DNA of 62,854 nucleotides, taken from the IMG/VR virus record IMGVR_UViG_3300044634_002660, positions 1 through 62,854 of that record. One strand, written 5' to 3'. The translations under genes were made by a program, and so were the position numbers. This document shows, piece after piece, positions 49,822-58,772 of this stretch. Numbering within the stretch: position 1 is the first letter of the stretch; the number at the start of each line of letters is the position of its first letter. This stretch comes from a virus. Under the pieces are notes generated by a model. It saw only the letters and a list, made by a program, of their open reading frames with translations, ran no database searches and had not been told where the DNA came from.

Positions 49822-52800
49822 TGATTACACAAGATGTCTATGGGAAACCATTATCCGATTCGTTTCAAACCGCTACCAATTCATACGCTCAAAAGGTAAA
49901 ACCAAAGGTTGTTATCACCTTTCTAGATAGTCGCCATGTAGACAATCTTGTTGTAACGAGTAGTGATTCCTATACATCAAACTCAAGAGGAACACTGGCC
50001 CAGCAAATGGCCGGCACTTCAATGCTTAGCGGTTACTTTTTTACACCTCAGCAATCAATGAATGGAACACAGAGGCAAGGATTTCCTTGGGCTATTGCTG
50101 GAGATATTGACCAGAACGGCAAGACGATATGTGCTGATGGAAACTTTTATGCTATGCCAAGCGACCTTGAAGATAATTATAAGTATGGATGGAGATCAAA
50201 TGCTGTATCAACAGCAACATTGCATTCTGTTTCTGGATATGAATTTACAACACCAATTTGGATAAACTATAGCTTTACTCAAAGAAAAGTTAATAAGGTA
50301 AAGGTTGTAACATCAGAATTTGGTGGTAAAATAAGTTACTATAAACTTGAAATTGCTAACAATGCTTTGTCAACATTTCATACCGTGTTTGCTTCAATTG
50401 GTAAAGATGAATACTATAGAGAGCATATAATTCCATCAAATATATCTACAGATGTTGCTACAATTAAAATAACTATATATAGCACACAGACAAAATCAGA
50501 TCGTGCAAGGCTTATTGAGGTCATTCCTTTATACGAAGTTGATGTAACAGACTATGTTGTAAGCCATTCTGTTCAAAGACAAGGTGAACTTTGGGAGAAT
50601 TCAATTCCAATTGCAGGAAGTGGTTCTTCAAGTGCATCGATTGTATTGGATAATACAACAAAAGATTTTAGCCCATTTGACCCTACATCTTTATATGGAA
50701 AATATATGAAAAAAGATTTGAAAGTTAAACTTTCAAATGGTTGGAGGATTGTAAAAACAGACGATATTTTGGTCAATGCTGTTTTAACTTCTTCCATGAC
50801 AACATCAAGCAATACACTATCTGTTAATGATGCAGCTGGTTTTTTAAATGGCAATGCTACAAACCAATTTACATTAATAGTTGATAAAGGAACTCCTAAT
50901 GAAGAGGTTGTTTTGTGTTCAACAAGAACGGATAAGACAGTAACTATCCTTGACCGAGGCTATGACGGAACCTATGCTGCCAACCATAGCGCTGGTTCTT
51001 CTGTGATTTTTGACCCATACGAATACATTAACTTAGGGGAGTTTTACATAGACGAATGGTCTGGAAGTAGCGGAATGGATCTCACAATAAAATGCTTGGA
51101 CAAAACAAAATTTTTAACTGAAAAGCAAATCACTAAGGGTTTCTATGTTCAGAACTCAACAGTCGGTCAGGCAGTTAAGAATATGCTTATGCAGACAAAT
51201 ATCTCGCAAAATGAATTATCACAACTTGTTCCGTATTCTGATTTCTTGCAACAAAATGCGGTTGCGTCATACTCATTTAAAGAAGATTTGACAGACAAGA
51301 CTGGTACACCAATTGTTCCGGGGACTGGATTGAGAGTCCGGTATTGGCAAATTGCAAGTAACAAACTTAACGAATTAAAAGACATTAAGGCTGACGCTTT
51401 AGACATTCAACTATCTGCATATGACAAAGCAATGAAAGCAAAGAGTTTTGTCCCTCAAAGCAATACACAATTTACAAGTGGCGACTTCGCTGTTGATCTG
51501 CAGAATGTCAAGTTTAGCACAGGACTTGGAACGGCAGAGTCTCCAACCGTTGATGTTAAAGAGTATTTTAACGGTGTCATTGATGGCTACTGGATTCCTG
51601 CAACTGCCGGTAATATGTCTTTTGAAATAGCAGTAACAGAAGGTGGTGTTCGTGCGTACCTTGATGACAATCTTGTTCTTAGTAAATGGACAACAGCAAC
51701 AGGAACTGTTACATCATACGACTATCTTGGTGGATATTTAGATGTTGATGACGGTGTTCCCTATAAACTTAGAATTGAGTTCTTTCATGGTCGTGGTTCT
51801 GAAACATTCGATATCGCCCTGTATACCAAATATGAAAGTTCTTCTGCAACAAAGCTTGCAAGATCACAGACGACAACTGTGGTAGCAGAAGAGTCTATTG
51901 GTAAAAGAAATTCTATCTTTACAAGAGGAGTTAAGAATAGAAATCATTACAGGAATAATGGAATTTATGTAAGTGATCCTGTTCTTAAACAACCATCCGG
52001 TCTGGTTTCAGAACCTTTAAATAAAGCTGTATACCTTGATGGCTCATCTTATATTAGAATACCTTATGATCAATCCTTGAATTTAGCCAACTCATCAAGT
52101 ACAAGTTATACAGATGAATGGTCAATTGAATTATACGCAAAATTTCCTAACACATTTAATAGCGATGGTGAATATTTAAGCAACTGGAGCAATGCTTCTT
52201 CAACATCTGGTTTTGAATTTTTTAATACATCATCAAGTCATGGATTTAAAATTATAAAACATAATGGAACAGTAAAAACTGCTTCATCAAATACAGCTTT
52301 GTCAACAACATCCTATACACATATTGTAGTTACACATAAAGATGGTGATGCTAAATATTATGTAAATGGAGTTCTTGCGGGTAATGTTGATGGTGTTGGA
52401 GCACAAGCTAGTTGGGTTAACGACATAACAATTGGCGGAAGGGGTGCTAGTTTCTCCGCAGGCGCTGAGGTTGCACCATCTACTATTCGTAGTTTTTATA
52501 TTGATGAGTTCGCAATGTATAACAAAGCCCTTACCGCAGAGACTATTAAGGACAGATACATCACGACTCAGATTAAGCCAATAACATCATTCCCTCATCT
52601 TTATGGTAATGACCAAAGTGCAAAACAAATTATTGATGCAATTGCCTTGGGTGATTTTGGAAGATTTTTTGTGGATGAAAATGACAAGTTTCAGTATTAT
52701 CATTACTATAGATTCTTTGAGCCAACTATTACACAGCATTCGGTAAGTCAAAAAACAATATCAGATAGCACTCATATTCAAAGCGGTGAGTATAATGTGC

Positions 52801-53711
52801 AGTTACAAGTAAATAAGATAACAGTTAATGTTACAGATCAATCACCTTTGACATCTGGAAGACAAGGGCTTTGGTCTCCACCTGACAATTCTTCTTTGGG
52901 GGTTGTGACTTTGAAAGGAAATATCAGCTCAACATCAACAACAATCCCTGTTAATACAACAAACAATCCACCATTCCCAACGAGCGGTTATGTGCAGATT
53001 GATAATGAAATTATCAAGTATTCATCTATTGATGACAATAATTTTATCTTGAACACATCGGATGATAGAGCTCAGTTTGATACAACCGCTATAGAGCATT
53101 ATATAAATACACCTGTTAGAGAAGCTCGTTATTATCAGATTAAGTATGATAATGCACCAGCATTTGATGTGTATAAGCCATATGTTAGCGCAATACAGGA
53201 TACTGTTCCACCAAAAATTGTTATGTCAAGATATATAGCAAATGCATACACAGCTGAACTCATATTGTCAGCATCCACATCGGTTGTAAGCGGGAACATT
53301 GCCTATATTCAAGGAACAAATCCTAAAACTGAAGAGCAAGATTTTACATCAATCTCTGGAGTCCCTGTTAAAAAACAAGAAGGAGCTAACCAAATCAAAT
53401 CTCAAAGTGCAACTTTGTCTGAAGACATTAAAAGATACGGTCTTAAAGAAGTTGTTATTGATAATCAATATATCTATACAGCATCTAAGGCACAAGAGAT
53501 TGCTGATTTTTTAATTTCAAAATTTAAAGAACCAATTCCAGTTTTAAATATTACATCAATGGCAATACCAACTCTTCAAATTGGTGATAAAATTACAATA
53601 TCATCGCTAAGAAGTCTTGATATTATCAATACTGATTACTGGGTTGTATCTCACAACCTAAGTGTCGGAGATACGCTAGAGCACTCTATTACATTAAGGA
53701 AGGTTTCGTAA
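49821..53711 (+). CDS. Large tail-tip protein with PA14-like and LamG-like domains
   Basis: A 1296-residue protein from ATG 49821 (AGGAGG 5 bases ahead). The N-terminal part resembles tail-tip hub proteins. Around residues 360-400 is the LCSTRTDKTVTILDRGYDGT module shared with the gene at 15762. About residues 500-680 resemble PA14 (YFNGVIDGYWIPATAGNMSF, LRIEFFHGRGSE). About 735-920 resemble LamG/concanavalin (VYLDGSSYIRIPYDQSLNLA, then IDEFAMYNKALTAETI). Both are carbohydrate-binding beta folds, so attachment to cell-surface glycans is likely. The C-terminal part (NTDYWVVSHNLSVGD) returns to tail-tip-like sequence. Confidence 0.8.
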   Translation: MITQDVYGKPLSDSFQTATNSYAQKVKPKVVITFLDSRHVDNLVVTSSDSYTSNSRGTLAQQMAGTSMLSGYFFTPQQSMNGTQRQGFPWAIAGDIDQNGKTICADGNFYAMPSDLEDNYKYGWRSNAVSTATLHSVSGYEFTTPIWINYSFTQRKVNKVKVVTSEFGGKISYYKLEIANNALSTFHTVFASIGKDEYYREHIIPSNISTDVATIKITIYSTQTKSDRARLIEVIPLYEVDVTDYVVSHSVQRQGELWENSIPIAGSGSSSASIVLDNTTKDFSPFDPTSLYGKYMKKDLKVKLSNGWRIVKTDDILVNAVLTSSMTTSSNTLSVNDAAGFLNGNATNQFTLIVDKGTPNEEVVLCSTRTDKTVTILDRGYDGTYAANHSAGSSVIFDPYEYINLGEFYIDEWSGSSGMDLTIKCLDKTKFLTEKQITKGFYVQNSTVGQAVKNMLMQTNISQNELSQLVPYSDFLQQNAVASYSFKEDLTDKTGTPIVPGTGLRVRYWQIASNKLNELKDIKADALDIQLSAYDKAMKAKSFVPQSNTQFTSGDFAVDLQNVKFSTGLGTAESPTVDVKEYFNGVIDGYWIPATAGNMSFEIAVTEGGVRAYLDDNLVLSKWTTATGTVTSYDYLGGYLDVDDGVPYKLRIEFFHGRGSETFDIALYTKYESSSATKLARSQTTTVVAEESIGKRNSIFTRGVKNRNHYRNNGIYVSDPVLKQPSGLVSEPLNKAVYLDGSSYIRIPYDQSLNLANSSSTSYTDEWSIELYAKFPNTFNSDGEYLSNWSNASSTSGFEFFNTSSSHGFKIIKHNGTVKTASSNTALSTTSYTHIVVTHKDGDAKYYVNGVLAGNVDGVGAQASWVNDITIGGRGASFSAGAEVAPSTIRSFYIDEFAMYNKALTAETIKDRYITTQIKPITSFPHLYGNDQSAKQIIDAIALGDFGRFFVDENDKFQYYHYYRFFEPTITQHSVSQKTISDSTHIQSGEYNVQLQVNKITVNVTDQSPLTSGRQGLWSPPDNSSLGVVTLKGNISSTSTTIPVNTTNNPPFPTSGYVQIDNEIIKYSSIDDNNFILNTSDDRAQFDTTAIEHYINTPVREARYYQIKYDNAPAFDVYKPYVSAIQDTVPPKIVMSRYIANAYTAELILSASTSVVSGNIAYIQGTNPKTEEQDFTSISGVPVKKQEGANQIKSQSATLSEDIKRYGLKEVVIDNQYIYTASKAQEIADFLISKFKEPIPVLNITSMAIPTLQIGDKITISSLRSLDIINTDYWVVSHNLSVGDTLEHSITLRKVS

Positions 53712-55084
53712 TGACATCAGAATTTTCTGTTACATTCTCTGGAGCTGGCGGTCACAACCATGACGGCATAAGCTCCTCTAGGATTGACACAACATCGTAT
53801 TCAATATTTGATTTTAGGACAGGTATTATTGGGAATAATCCATCAAGAACATCCTTGCAACAAACAAATAAGATATCTTTTGATAACTACATTATTGACT
53901 TGCTAAATACAAAAGAGTTTTCACCTACATTAATTAAAATCAAACCAAACTCTCTTGCAGGTAAAATCTTAGTTCAAGGAACTTTAACAACAGATAAATT
54001 AGAAACTAACATGGTGCTTGTAAAACAGCAAATTCAAAGTGATAATTTCAATGGAGTTATTGATAGTAATCAAAACATAACAAACGATGGGACAACGGGT
54101 TGGGCAATATCTTCATCTGGTCAATCTGTATTTAATGATGTCACCGTTAGAGGAACTATTATTGCTAATTCAGGAAATATTGGTGGAATTGTTATATCAA
54201 ATTCAGCAATATACTCATCTGATTTTGATGGAAGTAACGGCTTTGCACTGTATTCAAACGGCTTTGCAGACTTCAATGAAGTTTCTGTGAGGGGCGAGAT
54301 TCTTGCAAATTCCGGAAATATCGGTGGAATTCTTATCTCCAGTTCAGCAATATACTCGTCTGATTTTGACGGGAGCAACGGCTTTGCACTCTATTCAAAC
54401 GGATTTGCAGATTTTAATGAAGTCTCTGTAAGGGGTGAAATCTTTGCAACTTCTGGAAGTATCGATGATAACTTTCAAATTGGTGCAAATTTAATTATTG
54501 GAAATAATTTAAATATTGGAAATAATGTCCGAATTAACGGGGCTGCTGCTGATGGAGCAACTTCTGTTTTAAAAATTAGAGCTGATGCCCAAACAATACC
54601 CCCAGGTAATAGTGTATCTAATGTTGGAGATCCAGGCAGAATACCATTAAGAGTTACAAGTTTTTTAGATAATCTTGCTTTCTCTGTTAGATATGATGGA
54701 AGATGCGACTTAGGAGCTACATCGTTTGTAGACGGCAGTATTATCCAAACATCAGATATTAGGTATAAAAAAAATATTCAAAATTCACAATTGGGACTTG
54801 ATTTTATTAAAAAATTAAAACCTGTTTCATTTTACTGGGATAATATTGAAGGAAATGACTCTTTAAATATTAATCAAGGTTTTATTGCACAAGATATTCG
54901 GATGATAAAAAACTCTTTTGAAGAAGAATTTGGTGGATGGTTTTTAACAGATGAAAATAATCCTGAATCAAAGCAAGGTTTGGACTATGTTCAATTTATA
55001 CCTCCAGTGGTTAAGGCAATTCAGGAACTATCTGAAAGAAATGAGCAATTAGAAGCTAGATTGCAAGCTTTAGAGGGTGTATAA
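53711..55084 (+). CDS. Tail fibre/spike with S74 intramolecular chaperone
   Basis: A 457-residue protein. A beta shaft contains two nearly identical 47-residue repeats. The C-terminus has SDIRYKKNIQNSQLGLDFIK, PVSFYWDN and GFIAQDI, the signature of the peptidase S74 / endosialidase chaperone domain. That domain trimerises the fibre and then cuts itself off. The end is a coiled coil (LSERNEQLEARLQALEGV). It starts with a one-base overlap with the tail-tip gene. Likely another host-recognition protein. Confidence 0.88.
   Translation: MTSEFSVTFSGAGGHNHDGISSSRIDTTSYSIFDFRTGIIGNNPSRTSLQQTNKISFDNYIIDLLNTKEFSPTLIKIKPNSLAGKILVQGTLTTDKLETNMVLVKQQIQSDNFNGVIDSNQNITNDGTTGWAISSSGQSVFNDVTVRGTIIANSGNIGGIVISNSAIYSSDFDGSNGFALYSNGFADFNEVSVRGEILANSGNIGGILISSSAIYSSDFDGSNGFALYSNGFADFNEVSVRGEIFATSGSIDDNFQIGANLIIGNNLNIGNNVRINGAAADGATSVLKIRADAQTIPPGNSVSNVGDPGRIPLRVTSFLDNLAFSVRYDGRCDLGATSFVDGSIIQTSDIRYKKNIQNSQLGLDFIKKLKPVSFYWDNIEGNDSLNINQGFIAQDIRMIKNSFEEEFGGWFLTDENNPESKQGLDYVQFIPPVVKAIQELSERNEQLEARLQALEGV
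54182..54463 (+). repeat. Two tandem 141-bp repeats in fibre gene
   Basis: Units 54182-54322 and 54323-54463 each encode 47 residues around SSDFDGSNGFALYSNGFADF. The protein repeat is almost exact, with many synonymous base changes. A degenerate third unit precedes them (residues about 115-157). These are shaft repeats that could vary in number by recombination. Confidence 0.85.
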
Positions 55085-55091
55085 TAGATAA

Positions 55092-55745
55092 ATGGCTTAT
55101 GAGAATTACACAACAGTTGCTTGGACAAACGGAACTCCCATTACAGCGGATCGTCTTCAGCAAATGTCAATTAACACAGAGCAAGTTAAAGACGCTACTG
55201 ATGATAATCCAAGAGGTGTTATTAAGAGAAAAATTGGTGACAATGTAACCGTTGCTGCTACAACTTTTAATACACAAACAACAATTGTTGAATTAAAAAA
55301 TGAAGCAGGAGCGGCAAATAATTCCATCACACTTCCTGGAAATAGATTTGTAAAAGCATCTTTTAATTTTGCTGGCATTAGTTTAGGGGGTTCTGGTGGT
55401 GAAGATTCAACATTTGTAATAAGATTAATACAGGGAACAGAGAACTCAGCAATATATACTTGGACCATATCACCACCTGTTGGTGTTTTTTTAAATAATG
55501 CAAGCGCTAACGCTCCGGCTTTTGGAACAGTTGCAATTGGCGATTTTGATACAAGATCACCGCAATTTGGCGGAGGAACTTATACTCATCTTTTTGATTC
55601 AAGTACTGGTCTCAAAGAAGTGGATGGAACAGGTATTTTTAAAATCACAATAGAAAGAGATGCAGGTGTATCAACTGCCAATCTTCCGGCCTTCACCGTT
55701 TTCAGTCCTCATTTTTGGATTGAAGACGCAGGCGGAACTGCTTAA
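55092..55745 (+). CDS. Fibre-associated protein
   Basis: A 217-residue, mostly beta protein beginning MAYENYTTVAWTNGTPITAD, then RLQQMSINTEQVKDA. This kind of start is common in fibre-tip proteins of actinophages. It contains Gly/Thr/Asn-rich strands and no catalytic motif. Probably a distal fibre or tip domain, co-transcribed with the S74 fibre. Confidence 0.65.
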   Translation: MAYENYTTVAWTNGTPITADRLQQMSINTEQVKDATDDNPRGVIKRKIGDNVTVAATTFNTQTTIVELKNEAGAANNSITLPGNRFVKASFNFAGISLGGSGGEDSTFVIRLIQGTENSAIYTWTISPPVGVFLNNASANAPAFGTVAIGDFDTRSPQFGGGTYTHLFDSSTGLKEVDGTGIFKITIERDAGVSTANLPAFTVFSPHFWIEDAGGTA

Positions 55746-55747
55746 GC

Positions 55748-56188
55748 ATGTCAAAAAGACCTCTTGCATCTAAAAGAGACGATGTTGAATGGTCGGACAG
55801 AATAGCTTTGGGTGAAAGCAACCCAAATTACAATGGTGGGAAATACATTGATGATAAAGGATATGTTCGTTTATTAAGGCCAGATCATCCAGCAAATATT
55901 AAAGGTTACATCTACGAACACAGAGCTTTGTTTGAGGAGTATCTTGGTCGCTATCTAAACAGCTGGGAAAGCATTCATCATATTAATGAAGTTAAATCAG
56001 ACAATAGGTTGGAGAATTTATTCCTTTGTTCAATACAAGAACATAGCGCTGTTCATCGTGAAGGAAAAAGACCATCCGAAGAACATCGAAATAAACTTCG
56101 TCAGAATATGAACAATAGACCAAAACCCGTTAGGAAGCCTCTGAAAAAGAGGACAACTATCGTTAGAAAATATAATTCAACAGATTGA
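55748..56188 (+). CDS. HNH endonuclease
   Basis: A 146-residue protein with a clear HNH fold: YEHRALFEEYLGRYLNSWES, IHHINEVKSDNRLENLFLCS, EHSAVH. The HHIN and Asn/His residues match the ββα-metal site. A lysine/arginine-rich tail follows. Free-standing HNH genes in phages are often homing endonucleases or packaging helpers. Lying at the junction of the tail and replication modules, it may be a mobile gene; no intron is seen around it. Confidence 0.85.
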   Translation: MSKRPLASKRDDVEWSDRIALGESNPNYNGGKYIDDKGYVRLLRPDHPANIKGYIYEHRALFEEYLGRYLNSWESIHHINEVKSDNRLENLFLCSIQEHSAVHREGKRPSEEHRNKLRQNMNNRPKPVRKPLKKRTTIVRKYNSTD

Positions 56189-56210
56189 GTTTTTTCACCA
56201 ATAACTGGTG

Positions 56211-56216
56211 TACAAT
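56211..56216 (+). promoter_or_regulatory. -10 box TACAAT with overlapping inverted repeat; leaderless start
   Basis: TGTACAAT ends 7 bases before the ATG at 56224, so the mRNA should have no leader. Directly upstream, CACCA-ATAAC-TGGTG (56196-56210) is an inverted repeat placed to act as an operator. Confidence 0.6.
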
Positions 56217-56223
56217 TATCCCT

Positions 56224-57426
56224 ATGAAAATTTGCGCTGCAGAAAACTGTGACCAGACATTCGAACCTAACACTGCAAACCAGCGTTACGCCGATTCGTC
56301 TTGTCGTAAAAGCATAGACTCACTAGGTCTATGCAAATTTAGAAAAGAAAATGGAATCATTGATATGCCAATTGATGTTAAAACAGGTAAGACTGTTAAC
56401 TCAGAGTCGGAATTAAAGATTGGTTACACCAAACTTTTACAAGAGTATGAAAAACTTAAGACAAAAGAGGTTCATCTTGCCGATGCTGTATACAAAGCGG
56501 TTAAGGAGGAGATTGACAAAGGTAAATTATACTCAACACCAAAAGTTCCTACACCAAAAAAAGATACAAGAAAGTCATCCGAAGAGATTGCTGTCGCAGT
56601 CTTGGCAGACTGGCAATTAGGCAAGGTAACTCCTGACTATAACTCAGCTGTCTGTGAGGAGAGAATTAATCAGTACGCTGATAAAGTAATTCATCTTACA
56701 GAGATTCAGAGACAAGATCACCCAGTCCGTGAACTTAGAATTTGGTGTCTTGGAGACATTGTTGAAGGTGAGTTAATCTTTCCTGGTCAAGAGTTCCTTA
56801 TTGATAGCGGTTTATACCGTCAGGTAACTGTTGATGGTCCACGAATTATGAAGAACTTTATCAACAAGATGCTTGAGAATTTTGAAACAATTACATTCAC
56901 AGGTGTTATTGGAAATCACGGTTCTATTGGAGGTAAGTCAAGGCGTAATCATGATCCTGAGACAAATGCTGACAGAATGCTTTACCGCATTGTTCAGTTA
57001 ATGTTTGAAAATAATCCAAGAATTAAATTCAATATTCCGGATGGTCGTGGAGATCGCTACTGGTATGCAATTGATGAAGTTGGCAAGTATAAGTCATTAC
57101 TTATTCATGGAGATCAGTTTGGAAGCCTCTCCTCATTTTACTCCTTCCAGAAGAAAGTGTACGGATGGAAGATTGGCGGTATTGAAAGAAAAGATAAAGA
57201 TGACAACCTCGTTGATGCTTTTGATGATGTGTACTTTGGACACTTCCATACGCCAACAAAGATGACATTTAATACAGTTCAATGCCGTATCTCAGGAAGT
57301 CCTGAATCAACCAACACATATGCCATTGAGGTTCTTGGCGCTGTTGGTCGTGCCTCACAGCCATTGATGTTTGTTCACCCAATGAAAGGCATTGTTACTG
57401 CAGAGTATAACTGCTGGCTTGATTGA
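56224..57426 (+). CDS. Metallophosphoesterase with N-terminal Cys motif
   Basis: A 400-residue protein from ATG 56224 (an earlier ATG at 56185 lies upstream of the promoter and is rejected). The N-terminus has CAAENCDQTF...SSCRK, a possible zinc ribbon. The catalytic part has AVLADWQLGK, WCLGDIVEGE, VIGNHGSIGG, LLIHGDQFGS and YFGHFHTPTK. These are the five metallophosphoesterase motifs (D, GD, GNH, H, GHxH). It resembles phage Mre11/SbcD-type or DNA-metabolism phosphoesterases. It opens the replication region. Confidence 0.85.
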   Translation: MKICAAENCDQTFEPNTANQRYADSSCRKSIDSLGLCKFRKENGIIDMPIDVKTGKTVNSESELKIGYTKLLQEYEKLKTKEVHLADAVYKAVKEEIDKGKLYSTPKVPTPKKDTRKSSEEIAVAVLADWQLGKVTPDYNSAVCEERINQYADKVIHLTEIQRQDHPVRELRIWCLGDIVEGELIFPGQEFLIDSGLYRQVTVDGPRIMKNFINKMLENFETITFTGVIGNHGSIGGKSRRNHDPETNADRMLYRIVQLMFENNPRIKFNIPDGRGDRYWYAIDEVGKYKSLLIHGDQFGSLSSFYSFQKKVYGWKIGGIERKDKDDNLVDAFDDVYFGHFHTPTKMTFNTVQCRISGSPESTNTYAIEVLGAVGRASQPLMFVHPMKGIVTAEYNCWLD

Positions 57427-57427
57427 T

Positions 57428-57622
57428 ATGAAAACTGTAAGACTAAAGTGTGCTCATTGTGGTGGACCAAAGTTTATCGGTGAGAAGTATTACACAAACG
57501 GTACTTATTATGTAGATGTAACCTGCGTTACTTGTTCAGACACAAAAGATATTAAGGTTGAAGACCTTGATCGCTTTTTGTCAAAACTCGCTAAGTTAAG
57601 GGGCAGAGATGGTAAGAGGTAA
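57428..57622 (+). CDS. Small zinc-ribbon protein
   Basis: A 64-residue protein from ATG 57428 (MKTVRLKCAHCGGPKFIGEK). Two Cys pairs, CAHC near residue 8 and CVTC near 33, form a four-Cys zinc ribbon. The C-terminus is basic. It could bind nucleic acid or help a replication or transcription complex. It overlaps the next gene by 14 bases. Confidence 0.7.
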   Translation: MKTVRLKCAHCGGPKFIGEKYYTNGTYYVDVTCVTCSDTKDIKVEDLDRFLSKLAKLRGRDGKR

Positions 57623-58055
57623 ATTAATTACAAATAAATTTTACACATATGCAAATAATATTGTAAAGCTTAAAAAAATTAATAAAAAACAAAATAAAAT
57701 CTTTGTTGAAAGACTTGATAACTCAGAAATAATTGAGCTTCCATATGAACAGCACGAATTGATTTTATATAGAATCTACACTGTTGGTGAAGTTGCTAAG
57801 ATTGTGGAGAAAAGACCTGATACAATTCGCAAGTACGAGAAGCGTTCATTGATACCAGAGGCAAATAAATTTGGCGAAAAGTACAATGGATACTCTTCAT
57901 GGCGATACTATAATGAAGAAGATGTCTATCTCATGGTAGAGTTCTTCAACACAAGAATTCCTGGAAGACCAGTGAATAAAGAAATAAAAAGAAACATAAA
58001 AACTCTTGAACAAAAAGTTCAAATGATTATAAAGGAAGAAAATGTCAGAAAATAA
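57609..58055 (+). CDS. MerR-type helix-turn-helix protein
   Basis: A 148-residue protein. Residues about 56-105 carry a MerR-like winged helix: YTVGEVAKIVEKRPDTIRKY, then YNGYSSWRYYNEEDVYLMVE. The N-terminal part is basic and beta-like, and the C-terminus is a coiled coil that may dimerise. It may regulate the replication operon or, like some phage MerR-domain proteins, act as an excisionase/initiator-type factor. Confidence 0.75.
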   Translation: MVRGKLITNKFYTYANNIVKLKKINKKQNKIFVERLDNSEIIELPYEQHELILYRIYTVGEVAKIVEKRPDTIRKYEKRSLIPEANKFGEKYNGYSSWRYYNEEDVYLMVEFFNTRIPGRPVNKEIKRNIKTLEQKVQMIIKEENVRK

Positions 58056-58245
58056 CAATGAAGTAGAAATTTGGGCATCAGTTGGTATTACCAAGAATCT
58101 TGGTAATTACGAGTCTTTAAGACTTGATGCCGGTGCTAAATGCAAGGCCTCATCTTTAGATGATGATGCTGCTTGGAAAAAGCTTTGGGATTCAATTGAT
58201 GAACAGATTGAAGCAAAGCTCCAAGAATTAGATGATGCAAAGTAG
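58042..58245 (+). CDS. Small acidic hypothetical protein
   Basis: A 67-residue acidic protein, MSENNNEVEIWASVGITKNL onwards, ending in a helical segment (AAWKKLWDSIDEQIEAKLQE). GGAAG precedes the ATG. It overlaps both neighbours. Such small acidic proteins recur next to recombination or replication genes in related phages, but no function can be assigned. Confidence 0.6.
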   Translation: MSENNNEVEIWASVGITKNLGNYESLRLDAGAKCKASSLDDDAAWKKLWDSIDEQIEAKLQELDDAK

Positions 58246-58528
58246 TTGGAAAGAAAAAGCTCTCTGTTACAATCATCCAGAACTCAGCATTTGGTTTTCT
58301 TATAAAAAAGAAGATGTGGACAGGGCGCAAAGCATTTGTAAAAAGTGCCCTGTCCGTGTTGAATGTTTCATGAGTATGTGGAATACTGGAGACTTCTACG
58401 GTATAAATGGTGGAGTAAGTGAGTTTGAATACCTATCTATGACATGGAAGGAGGCAACCAATGAAAAACAAAGTAACAGGACAAGAGCTGATAGAGTGCT
58501 TAAAGGAATCTTGCAGGGACTCAGGTAA
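58235..58528 (+). CDS. WhiB-like iron-sulfur transcription factor
   Basis: A 97-residue protein from the second of two adjacent ATGs (58232 or 58235). Four cysteines, at 11, 35, 38 and 44, in the pattern C...CxxCxxxxxC (ICKKCPVRVEC), plus the turn YGINGG, define the Wbl family, which binds a 4Fe-4S cluster and contacts sigma factor. Wbl proteins are confined to Actinobacteria and their phages, so this is the best host marker in the window. It may redirect host RNA polymerase or mimic a host Wbl, as WhiBTM4 does in a mycobacteriophage. Confidence 0.92.
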   Translation: MQSSWKEKALCYNHPELSIWFSYKKEDVDRAQSICKKCPVRVECFMSMWNTGDFYGINGGVSEFEYLSMTWKEATNEKQSNRTRADRVLKGILQGLR

Positions 58529-58772
58529 GTTATTTATCCCTGACTCTCCAAGACAAGAGGCTGTTGCAGACTCTCTCGCAGAGCACTATGATAGTGAAAT
58601 CATCATTGAAACAATAAAGTATTTTGTCAAATCAAGAACAGGTCCGTTTTTGATATTTGACTTTGCAATTGAATCAAAGAAACTTACAGACAAAATAAAA
58701 CAAGAAAAAGAATCCAAAGAAAAATTCATGAGAATCGTAAAAGATACTCAAAACAGAATGGCTAGTGAATGA
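58461..58772 (+). CDS. Helical protein before helicase, possible loader
   Basis: A 103-residue, mainly helical protein (MKNKVTGQELIECLKESCRD; EKESKEKFMRIVKDTQNRM) directly before the helicase, with an ATGA overlap. GGAGG lies ahead of its ATG inside the WhiB gene. By position it might load the helicase or regulate it. No loader motif is recognisable. Confidence 0.55.
   Translation: MKNKVTGQELIECLKESCRDSGKLFIPDSPRQEAVADSLAEHYDSEIIIETIKYFVKSRTGPFLIFDFAIESKKLTDKIKQEKESKEKFMRIVKDTQNRMASE

Noticed and set aside
55748-56188. HNH gene as intron-encoded with a split neighbour
   Set aside because: Both flanking genes are intact, and no group I intron core was noticed.
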